A stretch of DNA of 59,047 bases from Halothermothrix sp. (GTDB lineage Bacteria; Bacillota; Halanaerobiia; DY22613): the NCBI GenBank assembly GCA_016841825.1, contig JAENYK010000021.1, positions 1 through 59,047 of the forward strand. The letters run 5' to 3'. Positions 1 through 8,353 of this stretch are shown here, piece by piece; positions within the stretch are counted from its first letter, which is position 1, and every line of letters begins with the position of its first letter. The position numbers and the translations under genes were made by a program. The notes below the pieces were generated by a model. That model saw only the letters and a list, made by a program, of their open reading frames with translations, did not search any database and was not told where the DNA came from.

Positions 1-53
1 GCAACTGACTGTTAATCAGTGGGTCGCAGGTTCAAGTCCTGCTCGGGGAGCCA
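1..53 (+). tRNA. tRNA-Asn (GTT), 3' part
   Basis: The window opens inside a tRNA gene. A 5-bp anticodon stem (3-7 with 16-20) encloses a seven-base loop carrying anticodon GTT at 11-13, which reads Asn codons. The T arm follows with a TTCAAGT loop, and the acceptor end finishes in an encoded CCA at 51-53. The acceptor 5' strand and D arm lie before the window. Being cut at the edge, it is probably the last gene of a tRNA or rRNA-tRNA cluster; that is inference. Confidence 0.9.
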
Positions 54-65
54 TATTAGCTAACT

Positions 66-92
66 AAGTTCAGAGCAATCTGAACTTTTTTA
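66..92 (+). terminator. Intrinsic terminator after tRNA-Asn
   Basis: Perfect 8-bp inverted repeat (AAGTTCAG with CTGAACTT) around a 6-base loop, followed directly by a T run. It sits 13 bases after the tRNA CCA, so it ends the tRNA transcript and separates it from the nitrilase genes. Confidence 0.85.
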
Positions 93-220
93 TTGTTTAA
101 TTTAGAGGAGAACTCGGTATTTTTCATATGGTCTAAAGGAAAATAACTGCTAATTGTTGAATTTTTTATTAGGAGGTAAGAGACTTTAAAAGATAAACTG
201 ACGAATAAGAGGGGGTTAAG

Positions 221-1069
221 ATGAAAATTGCGGCAGTGGAATGGATGCCAGGAGAGTTAGAGTTACTGACAAAGATAGATTTTGATAATGTTATAGAACA
301 TTATGTCAAATTGGCTAACTCAAATGATGCAAATCTGATTATTTTTCCAGGTTTTACGGGTATCTTTTATCAGCAGATCTTATCTTCAACTAAAACTATA
401 AATCAAATTTTAAATAAATGTGATTCAGATGGATATTTAGATTATATGAAGACTTTATCTGCAAAATATGGATTAGCTATCTGTCCAGGTAGTTATTGGA
501 GAAAAGAAAACGCTGGATTTTATAATATTTCATCTATAATTGACAATGGAGAACTTTGTCTAGAACAGAAACAACTCTATCTAGCTAAATGGGAACGGGA
601 GAAAGGTTTTATGAGAGGAAGTTTTCAGAATATAATAAATTTATCCGACTGGAAAGTTGGATTACTTTTGACAACAGATATTTTTTACCCTCAGGTTGCT
701 CGTTCTTTGGCGTTGATGGGAGCAGATATTATTTTGGCGCCTATAGGATTTGTTGGGCAAAAAAACCCCTGGCTGCAACTGGCAGGGGTTTGGAAAGATG
801 TTCAACAGAATCAAATCTTTGCTGTTGAAAGTGCTTTTAACGGTCAATTAGGGGAGCAATATTTCTGGGGTGAGACTATTGTTCATGGGCCAGTTGAGAT
901 GACTGAAAAGCAGAATGGATTACTGACGAGAAGTTTTCATAAAAAAGGTTTGATATTTGCTACTTTAGATAATGATGCCAGAAAGAAAGCTATATCAAAT
1001 TGTAATTTTTTGAATCAACTTAATTCAGAATTTTATCGAAAAATGGGAATGTTTGGAGGGTGTAGATGA
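221..1069 (+). CDS. Nitrilase-superfamily protein lacking catalytic residues
   Basis: A 282-residue protein with the carbon-nitrogen hydrolase fold pattern, including MGADIILAPI after the nucleophile region and KVGLLL before it. All three catalytic positions are changed. The Glu of the usual FPE motif is Gly44 (IIFPGF). The Lys of the KxHL motif aligns with Gln118 (QKQLYL). The nucleophilic Cys aligns with Thr151 (LLTTDIF). The alignment is made by eye against the intact paralogue that overlaps it downstream. Family members hydrolyse amides or nitriles; this one is unlikely to do so. I infer a structural or regulatory partner of the next gene, or a binding protein. The start ATG follows a GGGGGT ribosome binding site. 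The frame is open throughout, so this is not obvious decay. Confidence 0.75.
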   Translation: MKIAAVEWMPGELELLTKIDFDNVIEHYVKLANSNDANLIIFPGFTGIFYQQILSSTKTINQILNKCDSDGYLDYMKTLSAKYGLAICPGSYWRKENAGFYNISSIIDNGELCLEQKQLYLAKWEREKGFMRGSFQNIINLSDWKVGLLLTTDIFYPQVARSLALMGADIILAPIGFVGQKNPWLQLAGVWKDVQQNQIFAVESAFNGQLGEQYFWGETIVHGPVEMTEKQNGLLTRSFHKKGLIFATLDNDARKKAISNCNFLNQLNSEFYRKMGMFGGCR

Positions 1070-2136
1070 AAATATTACAAAAAATTTTACATAGATGGGT
1101 TAGTAAGAAGATCACTCTGCAGAAGATTGAAAAATATTGTTTGCAGCTTTCAGTTATTAGAAGCAAAAATTTGGAGAACATTAACTTGGAAAAGATCAAA
1201 GTTAGCTGTGTTCAGAGAACAATTACACCCGTTCAGTGTATAGAGGAATTTATAGATCTGTTACACAGCTTTATTAAACAAGCTGCAGAAGATGGAAGTC
1301 AATTAGTGATTTTCCCAGAATATAATTTCTTTGATTTATTGGGAATGATTCCGGGGTTTAAATTGATAAACAGATATTTGACCCGGAAAGCTCGTTCTTT
1401 AACAACTACTCAAACGGCTCAAGAGGGTGATACAAGACCAGAAATGGCTTCTCCTGTCTGGGTATTTAAAGCCATAACTGACTCAATAGAAAGGGGTATG
1501 GAGGCTATTTTCGCCTATTTTGCTCAAGGATATGGAATTTATATTTATACGGGGAGTTATCTTACCATACAAGATAGTGATATTTATAATGTAGGCGCTT
1601 TGTATGGTCCAGAGGGAGAGCAAATAGGAAAACAAAAAAAATTACATCTAACAAAGTTAGAATCAAGTTTTGCAATGGGCAGAGGTGATGAAATTAGGGT
1701 ATATGATCTTCCTATCGGTAAGATCTCTTTTCCAATTTGTATGGATGCTACTTATTTTGAGACTTTTCGAATTTTGAGTGAGATGGGAGCAGATATTGTA
1801 ATTCTGCCGATAGCTAACCCTGAGGAATACAACCCGTGGAAGGCTTTAAAAGGTATCTGGCCGCGAGTACAGGAATCCTATATCCTGGGCTTGAAATCTT
1901 CTCTGAATGGTTGGTTAGTAGGAATGCACTATACTGGCAGATCGGGAATTTTTGCTCCAATTTCTTTGACGCCCAATAAAGATGGTATTTTGAAGATAGC
2001 TTGTGATTGTGAAGGTAATCATTTGGTTACCGAAGAGGTGAACATAGTGCAGTTAAGGGAGATAAGATTACAGGCAGAATATTTCGGTGATCGGAATTTT
2101 GAGTTTGAACGAGATTATGTGAATCGTGTTTATTGA
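1066..2136 (+). CDS. Carbon-nitrogen hydrolase (nitrilase superfamily), intact triad
   Basis: A 356-residue nitrilase-superfamily enzyme. The Glu-Lys-Cys triad can be seen: Glu85 in VIFPEY, Lys192 in KKLHL, and Cys225 in PICMDATY. It therefore probably hydrolyses a C-N bond of an unknown amide. It carries about 45 extra N-terminal residues before the usual first strand, and a longer segment than usual between Glu and Lys (about residues 95-155). Its ATG overlaps the stop codon of the upstream inactive homologue (ATGA), so the two are very likely translationally coupled and made in similar amounts. The substrate cannot be told from sequence. No partner enzyme genes lie alongside. Confidence 0.8.
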   Translation: MKILQKILHRWVSKKITLQKIEKYCLQLSVIRSKNLENINLEKIKVSCVQRTITPVQCIEEFIDLLHSFIKQAAEDGSQLVIFPEYNFFDLLGMIPGFKLINRYLTRKARSLTTTQTAQEGDTRPEMASPVWVFKAITDSIERGMEAIFAYFAQGYGIYIYTGSYLTIQDSDIYNVGALYGPEGEQIGKQKKLHLTKLESSFAMGRGDEIRVYDLPIGKISFPICMDATYFETFRILSEMGADIVILPIANPEEYNPWKALKGIWPRVQESYILGLKSSLNGWLVGMHYTGRSGIFAPISLTPNKDGILKIACDCEGNHLVTEEVNIVQLREIRLQAEYFGDRNFEFERDYVNRVY

Positions 2137-2315
2137 TGAGGAGACAATAAACGTAATTTTGTGTTATAGAACTATACTAATTATCAATAATTGTAGACTC
2201 TAAATATCGACATGATTGTTCACTAAGGAACAAAATGGGCAATAATCGAGAAAGGAATTGTTACAGTTATGTAGAATACTTTAATGATGAATAAGAGAAA
2301 GGCGGGTAGAGAGGA

Positions 2316-3371
2316 ATGAAGAAACTTCCAATTATAGTATTGTTAATTGTATTAGTAAGCTTTACTGTTCAGGTACACGCTACTCAGATTATTGGTCCAA
2401 AAGCTTTTGGTATGGGTGGTGCTTTTACAGCTGTCGCTGATGATGCCAGCAGTTTGTATTGGAACCCAGCTGGTTTAACTAGAAGTGGTTTTATTGGTGG
2501 AGAGATTTCTTTAGGTTTTAGCACATCTTCATTAGATGATGTTTTAACTCTTGCTGAAGGTTTACAAACTGGAGATTTTCAAAACGTTATTGATACTGTT
2601 GAGACCAGTGAAGGCTTTGATGGTCGATTAAGTGGATTTGTTGGTGCTAATTTGAAAAACTTTAGTGGTGGAATTATTGTTAATGAAGAGATTAGACTTA
2701 ATCCTGATGATCTATATAGCTATCGCTATTCCGAAAGAATCGGAAATATTGGTTTAGGCGTAGATTTAACAAAACCAATTTTTGATCTTGGAAGACTATC
2801 TTTGGGAACCAACTTTAAAATTATTCAAAGAGAGGAAAGCGTGTACACGTATCAGGATGAGGAGTTCGTAATGACTGGAGATTCTATTATAGACCAGGAA
2901 TTAGGATTAGATGTAGGAGCTTTAGCACGGTTCACTGACCTTGTTAATGTTTCGCTGGTAGCCAGGAATATGAAAGTTACTCTTAAAGAGAATAATGAAA
3001 CCCAAATTGGAATCAAGATGCCCGAAGCAGTTACATTGGGTGCAGCTATAAAAACTCCATTTCCACTGAATGCCACAATTGCTGCAGATTTAGAGCATAA
3101 CTTTGGTTATGTTGATCCAACTGGTGAAGATGTGGACTCGGTTGATATTTTGCATGTAGGAATTGAAAGGGGATTTTTATTTGATGCAGTTTCTTTACGT
3201 GCCGGCGTTTATGGTCCATTCCAAACTACAGATAGAGCCTTTCAGGATAAGCTGACTTATACAGCTGGTCTTGGGCTAAATGTTTTGGCTTTGCACATCA
3301 ATACTGCAGTTGGTGTTTCTAATGATATGGAAGAAATCCAGGGTACTTTATCGGCATCTATGAAGTTTTAA
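2316..3371 (+). CDS. PorV/TraF-like outer-membrane beta-barrel protein
   Basis: A 351-residue exported protein. Residues 1-22 form a signal peptide (KK, then a hydrophobic stretch, ending VHA). The mature N-terminus has the block PKAFGMGGAFTAVADDASS followed by YWNPAGL, typical of the PorV/UPF0164/TraF-like and FadL-type barrel families. Alternating hydrophobic residues fill the rest, and the chain ends in Phe (SASMKF), as outer-membrane barrels do. It probably sits in an outer membrane, which implies a diderm Firmicute. The ribosome binding site is weak (GAGAGG). It is alone, followed by a strong terminator. Substrate and exact subfamily are unknown. Confidence 0.75.
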   Translation: MKKLPIIVLLIVLVSFTVQVHATQIIGPKAFGMGGAFTAVADDASSLYWNPAGLTRSGFIGGEISLGFSTSSLDDVLTLAEGLQTGDFQNVIDTVETSEGFDGRLSGFVGANLKNFSGGIIVNEEIRLNPDDLYSYRYSERIGNIGLGVDLTKPIFDLGRLSLGTNFKIIQREESVYTYQDEEFVMTGDSIIDQELGLDVGALARFTDLVNVSLVARNMKVTLKENNETQIGIKMPEAVTLGAAIKTPFPLNATIAADLEHNFGYVDPTGEDVDSVDILHVGIERGFLFDAVSLRAGVYGPFQTTDRAFQDKLTYTAGLGLNVLALHINTAVGVSNDMEEIQGTLSASMKF

Positions 3372-3383
3372 ATTCGTTAACTT

Positions 3384-3417
3384 AACCACTTGTCTTTAAA
3401 AGACAGGTGGTTTTTTT
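3384..3417 (+). terminator. Intrinsic terminator after barrel protein gene
   Basis: Long inverted repeat (AACCACTTGTCTTT with AAGACAGGTGGTT) followed by a T run. The rest of the 344-base gap up to ctsR is AT-rich and holds only the promoter and CtsR operators listed separately. Confidence 0.85.
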
Positions 3418-3610
3418 ATGAAAAAAATTCATTTGGGAAGCATTTTATTCGCACGCAAATATTTAACATCCTCTTTTCATATCATATAGTGTAATCTAGA
3501 AAGATTATTTCGGCTTAAATGATTATAAAATTAAGAGAAAAATGGACATAATAATCATATCCGTGAGTTAATTCGTGAGAATCAAGAATAATGAATATTA
3601 ATAGAATTTT

Positions 3611-3627
3611 TCTGACCTTCTTTGACC
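3611..3627 (-). promoter_or_regulatory. CtsR operator, upstream copy
   Basis: On the minus strand this reads GGTCAAA-GAA-GGTCAGA, a match to the CtsR heptad direct repeat (RGTCAAA, three bases, RGTCAAA) with one change in the last heptad. It abuts the upstream edge of the -35 element, so a bound CtsR dimer would block RNA polymerase. Confidence 0.85.
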
Positions 3628-3656
3628 TTGAAAGATTTTGTTATCAGGAATATAAT
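3628..3656 (+). promoter_or_regulatory. Promoter of the ctsR-mcsA-mcsB-clpC operon
   Basis: TTGAAA, 17 bases, TATAAT: a near-consensus sigma-A promoter. It lies exactly between the two CtsR operators, the arrangement expected for CtsR autoregulation under heat or protein stress. Confidence 0.85.
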
Positions 3657-3667
3657 GTAATTGTAAA

Positions 3668-3684
3668 GGTCAAAGATAGTCAAA
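3668..3684 (+). promoter_or_regulatory. CtsR operator, downstream copy
   Basis: GGTCAAA-GAT-AGTCAAA is a perfect match to the CtsR heptad repeat. It begins 11 bases after the -10 element, so it covers the transcription start. Confidence 0.92.
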
Positions 3685-3715
3685 ATCAAAAATGGGAGGT
3701 GCATAGTCCAGAATT

Positions 3716-4195
3716 ATGGGTAGCTTAGTAGAACAGATAGAAAATTATATTAAGAGATTGTTGAATCAGTCCAATGGTCAATTAAGACTTCAACGAAATG
3801 AGTTGGCCGATTTATTTAACTGTGTCCCCTCTCAAATCAATTATGTATTAAAAACACGTTTTACTTTAGAAGGAGGCTATTTGGTGGAAAGTCAGCGGGG
3901 TGGTGGAGGTTTTATCGAGGTAAGTAAATTAATCTTTGATCACCCAGAAGAAGATTTTTTGTATACAGTAATTGACATAATCGGAGATGAGATAAGTCAA
4001 CAGAAAGCGTTTAATTTGATCCAAAACTTAGAAGAGAAGGGGATTTTGACTGAACGTGAGTGTGCAATATTACTATCATTGTTGCACCGCAGAAATTTAA
4101 GTATCCAGTTACCATACCGGGATTATCTTCGGGCAAAGCTTTTGAGAGCAGCTCTGGGAGCAGTGATGAAGTCTGATGGTGAAGAAAAGCTGTAA
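3716..4195 (+). CDS. ctsR: CtsR, class III heat-shock repressor
   Basis: A 159-residue repressor of clp and related stress genes. The N-terminal winged-helix region contains VPSQINYVLKTRFTLEGGYL and the glycine-rich RGGGGFIEV wing, both diagnostic of CtsR. The C-terminal part is the dimer domain that is the known target of McsB. The GGGAGGTG ribosome binding site lies rather far (about 14 bases) from this ATG, but a stop codon closes the frame just upstream, so no earlier start exists. First gene of the operon with mcsA, mcsB and clpC; two CtsR operators flank its promoter, so it represses itself. Confidence 0.96.
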   Translation: MGSLVEQIENYIKRLLNQSNGQLRLQRNELADLFNCVPSQINYVLKTRFTLEGGYLVESQRGGGGFIEVSKLIFDHPEEDFLYTVIDIIGDEISQQKAFNLIQNLEEKGILTERECAILLSLLHRRNLSIQLPYRDYLRAKLLRAALGAVMKSDGEEKL

Positions 4196-4218
4196 AATTT
4201 TATAAAGGGGGTTCTAAG

Positions 4219-4746
4219 ATGATTTGTCAAAATTGTAATGAACGTCAGGCCAGTGTGCACCTTACCAAGATTATTAATGGTGAGAAGACTGAAATCTATC
4301 TCTGTGAACAATGTGCAAAGGAAAAAGGGGAATTTGGTTTTGCCACTGATCCGTTTTCCATTCATAATCTATTAGCAGGTATTCTTTCCCCTGACGTGCA
4401 TCCGAGTAGAAATTTTGTGAAACAAGAGGTTGAGCAATGTAAAAATTGCAATATGAGTTTTGATGAATTTGGGAAAATAGGTAGATTTGGCTGTAGTGAT
4501 TGTTATGATGAATTTGATCCTAGATTAGCTGTAATGATGCGGCGAATTCATGGCAGTGATCAACATACTGGTAAAGTTCCGGAAAGACAGGGTCAGACTA
4601 TTTTAATCAAGAAGCGAATTAATGAACTCAGAACAGAATTACAGCGAGCTATTGCAAAAGAAGAGTTTGAAAAGGCTGCAAAACTTCGTGATCAGATATA
4701 TGATATGGAAAAGAAAGAGAGCATTGAAGATGGGGGTGTTGAATAA
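4219..4746 (+). CDS. mcsA: McsA, zinc-binding activator of McsB
   Basis: A 175-residue protein starting with CQNC and CEQC knuckles, then a second pair of CxxC motifs (CKNC, CSDC) in the middle. Two zinc sites are expected. The C-terminal third is a UVR motif (about 135-170: LRTELQRAIAKEEFEKAAKL), also found in ClpC. McsA activates the arginine kinase McsB and links it to ClpC. It shares one base with the mcsB start, indicating tight coupling. Confidence 0.95.
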   Translation: MICQNCNERQASVHLTKIINGEKTEIYLCEQCAKEKGEFGFATDPFSIHNLLAGILSPDVHPSRNFVKQEVEQCKNCNMSFDEFGKIGRFGCSDCYDEFDPRLAVMMRRIHGSDQHTGKVPERQGQTILIKKRINELRTELQRAIAKEEFEKAAKLRDQIYDMEKKESIEDGGVE

Positions 4747-5816
4747 TGTCTTTACAGGATCTAATTAAGAAAGAGCTGAGTAAATGGATGATAGCACCGG
4801 GGCCAGAATCGGATGTAGTCGTCTCCAGTAGGGTAAGGTTGGCAAGAAATATTACTGCTATTCCTTTTCCAAATCGAGCTACGACCGAAGAAGCTGAAAA
4901 AATCTTTGATCTGGTGAAAAATGCATTAAAAGAGCACACACCCTTTGAGCTGAATTTAGTAGATTTAGCTCAATTATCAGATATAGATCGTACGGTGTTA
5001 ATGGAAAAACATTTGATCAGTCCTCAATTGGCTAGAGGTGGTCAATATAAGGGGGTAGCGTTTAGTAATGATGAGGTTATAAGTGTTATGGTTAATGAAG
5101 AAGATCATCTTCGAGCACAGGTTATCTATCCGGGTTTCCAGGTAGAAGAAGCTTTTCAGTTAATCAATAAACTGGACGATTATTTAGAATCTAAATTGGA
5201 TTTTGCTTTCTCTGAAAAATATGGGTATTTAACCTCATGTCCAACAAATGCAGGCACTGGGATGCGTGCATCTGTAATGGTACATTTACCTGGTTTGACA
5301 TATACCAATCGAATTCAGCAACTACTGCAAGGAGTTAATCAGCTGGGTCTAGCTGTACGGGGAGTTTTTGGTGAAGGTACAGAAGCTCAGGGCAACCTTT
5401 ATCAAATTTCTAATCAGGTGACTTTAGGAAGAACCGAGGAAGAGATTGTCGACAATCTAAATCGGGTTACTACTCAGATTATCCAACAGGAACGACATTG
5501 GAGAAATCAATTATTGGAAGAGAGAAAAGAAGATTTGACAGACCGAATACTGCGAGCATATGGGATATTAATGTATGCTCACAAAATAAGTTCAGAAGAA
5601 GCTGTTCGCTTACTTTCTAGTGTAAGATTAGGAATAGATTTGGGTATAATTAAAAATGTCAATCCCAGTATTTTAAGTGAATTGATCGTTTTGATCCGAC
5701 CAGGATTTTTACAGATGATCGAAGGAAAACAGTTAAGCACAGAAGAACGGGATTTGCATAGAGCAGCATTAATTCGTAAAAGGATGCGATTGTCTCAAAA
5801 TCAAGGTATAGAATAA
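4746..5816 (+). CDS. mcsB: McsB, protein arginine kinase
   Basis: A 356-residue ATP:guanido phosphotransferase-family kinase. It phosphorylates arginines on proteins, marking them for ClpC-ClpP degradation, and inactivates CtsR. Visible family signatures are VVVSSRVRLARNI near residue 25 and the active-site block CPTNAGTGMRAS near 170. The C-terminal region matches the part that binds phosphoarginine in known McsB. The length is usual. It overlaps mcsA by one base and is followed 29 bases later by clpC. Confidence 0.95.
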   Translation: MSLQDLIKKELSKWMIAPGPESDVVVSSRVRLARNITAIPFPNRATTEEAEKIFDLVKNALKEHTPFELNLVDLAQLSDIDRTVLMEKHLISPQLARGGQYKGVAFSNDEVISVMVNEEDHLRAQVIYPGFQVEEAFQLINKLDDYLESKLDFAFSEKYGYLTSCPTNAGTGMRASVMVHLPGLTYTNRIQQLLQGVNQLGLAVRGVFGEGTEAQGNLYQISNQVTLGRTEEEIVDNLNRVTTQIIQQERHWRNQLLEERKEDLTDRILRAYGILMYAHKISSEEAVRLLSSVRLGIDLGIIKNVNPSILSELIVLIRPGFLQMIEGKQLSTEERDLHRAALIRKRMRLSQNQGIE

Positions 5817-5845
5817 GGTTGATTTATAATTGGAGGTGAATTGAA

Positions 5846-8281
5846 ATGTTTGGAAGATTTACAGAAAGAGCAAAAAAGGTAATGTTGTTAGCTGAAGATG
5901 AAGCTAAACGTTTGAATCATGGTTATGTAGGCACAGAGCACCTTTTGCTAGGTTTGATTAGAGAGGGTCAAGGTGTTGCCGCCAGAGCTTTGAGTGAGGT
6001 AAATGTTAATTTTAGTCAGGTTCAAACAGAGATAGAGAAAATTATCGGGAGGGGAGAACAATCGGTTGAAGGTAAACTGGGATTTACCCCCCGTTCAAAA
6101 AAAGTTTTAAATCTAGCTTTAGATGAAGCAAGACAATTAGGTCATAACTATATAGGTTCAGAGCATTTGCTCCTGGGACTAATTCGTGAGGGCGAAGGAG
6201 TTGCAGCCCGAGTGTTAAAAGAATTAGGAGCAGACTTGGAAGTTGTTAGACGCACTGTTATTAAATTATTGGGAGGACCTCAACCAACACCGGGTTCGGC
6301 TCCCGGTAAGCGTGCTCAGTCTAACACTCCTACACTGGATGAATTTAGTCGTGACCTGACTGAAATGGCAGAACAAGGTAAATTGGATCCGGTTATTGGT
6401 CGGGAAAAAGAGATTGAACGTGTAATTCAGATCCTCAGTCGTCGAACCAAAAATAATCCATGCCTAATTGGTGAGCCTGGTGTCGGTAAAACAGCCATAG
6501 CTGAAGGTCTGGCTCAGCGCATAGTGGAAGAGAATGTTCCCGAAAATCTGTTAGATAAACGGGTTGTTACTCTTGATTTAGGTTCTTTGGTGGCTGGATC
6601 TAAGTACCGTGGTGAATTTGAGAAACGAATGAAGTCTATTATTGACGAAATTCGTCAGGCTGGGGATGTAATTGTCTTTATTGATGAGATTCACACGCTT
6701 GTTGGTGCTGGTGCAGCTGAAGGAGCTATTGATGCTGCTAATATCCTCAAACCCGCTCTGGCTCGTGGTGAACTTCAGACTATTGGGGCAACAACACTTG
6801 ATGAATATCGTAAACACATCGAAAAAGACGCAGCTCTTGAACGAAGATTCCAGTCAATTCAGGTAGATGAGGCTACAGTTGATGAGACTATTGATATTTT
6901 AAAAGGTCTGCGTGATGCTTATGAAGCACATCATAGAGTGAAGATCTTAGATGAAGCAATTATGGCTGCTGCTCATCTTTCAGATAGGTATATTACGGAT
7001 CGGTTCTTGCCTGATAAGGCTATTGATTTGATGGATGAAGCGGGTTCGAAGGTTCGTTTACGGCAGAATACCAGACCGCCCAAGGTTAAAGATCTTAGTG
7101 CCCGATTGGAAGATATTGAAAAAGAAAAAGAGGCAGCTGTTAAATCTCAAGAGTTTGAGAAAGCAGCACAATTGCGTGATGAAGAAAGAAAATTACGGGA
7201 AGATTTAGAGAGCATGCGCAAAGAATGGAACAAACAGAAAGGGATTGACCAATCCATTGTTAATGCAAATGATATTGCAGAAGTGGTCTCCAATTGGACT
7301 GGAATACCTGTTAATAAGATGACCATGGAAGAATCCGAAAGACTTCTACATTTGGAAGAAGAGTTACACAGACGGGTGATTGGTCAGGATGAAGCAATCG
7401 TTGCAGTTTCCAAAGCTGTTCGCCGTGCCAGGGCAGGTTTGAAGGATCCAAAACGACCTATTGGTTCTTTTATCTTCCTGGGACCGACTGGAGTAGGGAA
7501 AACTGAATTGGCTAGAGCTCTGGCTCAGGCGATGTTTAATGATGAAGAGGCGATGATTAGAATCGATATGTCTGAATATATGGAGAAACACGCTGTCTCC
7601 CGTCTTGTTGGAGCACCTCCGGGTTATGTCGGTTATGATGAAGGAGGTCAATTGACAGAACAGGTGCGGCGTCGCCCTTATTCAGTGATTCTCTTAGATG
7701 AGATTGAGAAAGCTCATCCCGAAGTTTTTAATATTTTGCTTCAGGTATTGGAAGATGGGCAATTGACAGATGCTCAGGGTAGAAGGGTCGACTTTAAAAA
7801 TACTGTGGTAATTATGACTTCCAATGTCGGCGCTTCGACAATTGAGAGAAGTGGTCGACTGGGATTTGTCACCGAAACCGAAGAAGAAAAAGAACAGACT
7901 GAATATACAAAGATGAAAGATCGGGTGATGGGAGAACTACGCAGAACATTTAGACCAGAATTCTTAAATCGAATTGATGAAGTAATCGTCTTCCATGCTT
8001 TGAACAGGGAACATATCAAATCCATCGTTTCCCTGATGTTAACTGAATTGAATAGAAAGCTTAAAGATCATGGTTTAGAGGTTGAAGTTACTGACCCAGC
8101 TGTTGAGGTATTAGTTGAGGAAGGTTTTGATTCTGAATTTGGCGCACGTCCATTGAGGAGAGCCATTCAAAGGATGATTGAAAACCCACTTTCAGAAAGA
8201 TTGTTGGAAGGTACGTTTACTGATGAAGACATAATTTTAATTGAGGCCGAAAATTCTGAGCTTAGTTTTAAGAAAAAGTAG
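5846..8281 (+). CDS. clpC: ClpC, AAA+ unfoldase of the ClpCP protease
   Basis: An 811-residue Hsp100 protein. Two Clp-N repeats occupy residues 1-145. The first AAA+ module has Walker A GEPGVGKT at 209-216 and Walker [14 protein letters not shown] coiled-coil middle domain carries the UVR-like [20 protein letters not shown], where McsB/MecA-type adaptors dock. The second AAA+ module has [14 protein letters not shown]. It unfolds tagged proteins and feeds them to ClpP, which is not encoded here. Ribosome binding site GGAGGTG; last gene of the CtsR operon. Confidence 0.97.
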   Translation: MFGRFTERAKKVMLLAEDEAKRLNHGYVGTEHLLLGLIREGQGVAARALSEVNVNFSQVQTEIEKIIGRGEQSVEGKLGFTPRSKKVLNLALDEARQLGHNYIGSEHLLLGLIREGEGVAARVLKELGADLEVVRRTVIKLLGGPQPTPGSAPGKRAQSNTPTLDEFSRDLTEMAEQGKLDPVIGREKEIERVIQILSRRTKNNPCLIGEPGVGKTAIAEGLAQRIVEENVPENLLDKRVVTLDLGSLVAGSKYRGEFEKRMKSIIDEIRQAGDVIVFIDEIHTLVGAGAAEGAIDAANILKPALARGELQTIGATTLDEYRKHIEKDAALERRFQSIQVDEATVDETIDILKGLRDAYEAHHRVKILDEAIMAAAHLSDRYITDRFLPDKAIDLMDEAGSKVRLRQNTRPPKVKDLSARLEDIEKEKEAAVKSQEFEKAAQLRDEERKLREDLESMRKEWNKQKGIDQSIVNANDIAEVVSNWTGIPVNKMTMEESERLLHLEEELHRRVIGQDEAIVAVSKAVRRARAGLKDPKRPIGSFIFLGPTGVGKTELARALAQAMFNDEEAMIRIDMSEYMEKHAVSRLVGAPPGYVGYDEGGQLTEQVRRRPYSVILLDEIEKAHPEVFNILLQVLEDGQLTDAQGRRVDFKNTVVIMTSNVGASTIERSGRLGFVTETEEEKEQTEYTKMKDRVMGELRRTFRPEFLNRIDEVIVFHALNREHIKSIVSLMLTELNRKLKDHGLEVEVTDPAVEVLVEEGFDSEFGARPLRRAIQRMIENPLSERLLEGTFTDEDIILIEAENSELSFKKK

Positions 8282-8290
8282 AATACGATC

Positions 8291-8319
8291 TTGTAAAAGG
8301 ATGGTGAAAATGTTATAAT
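8291..8319 (+). promoter_or_regulatory. Promoter of radA-disA
   Basis: TTGTAA, 17 bases, TATAAT, with TG one base upstream of the -10 (extended -10). It lies in the 72-base gap between clpC and radA, so radA-disA can be transcribed apart from the CtsR operon. Confidence 0.7.
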
Positions 8320-8353
8320 AAAAGATAGTCTTAGCCTCTGGAGGTATAATTGA

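Noticed and set aside
221-1069. Calling the first nitrilase a pseudogene
   Set aside because: The frame is intact over the full family length, with a good ribosome binding site and coupling to the next gene; only the catalytic residues differ.
7364-8025. Antisense frames inside clpC, and similar ones in rpoC, fusA and tuf
   Set aside because: They lie wholly within strongly recognised genes and lack ribosome binding sites and recognisable domains.
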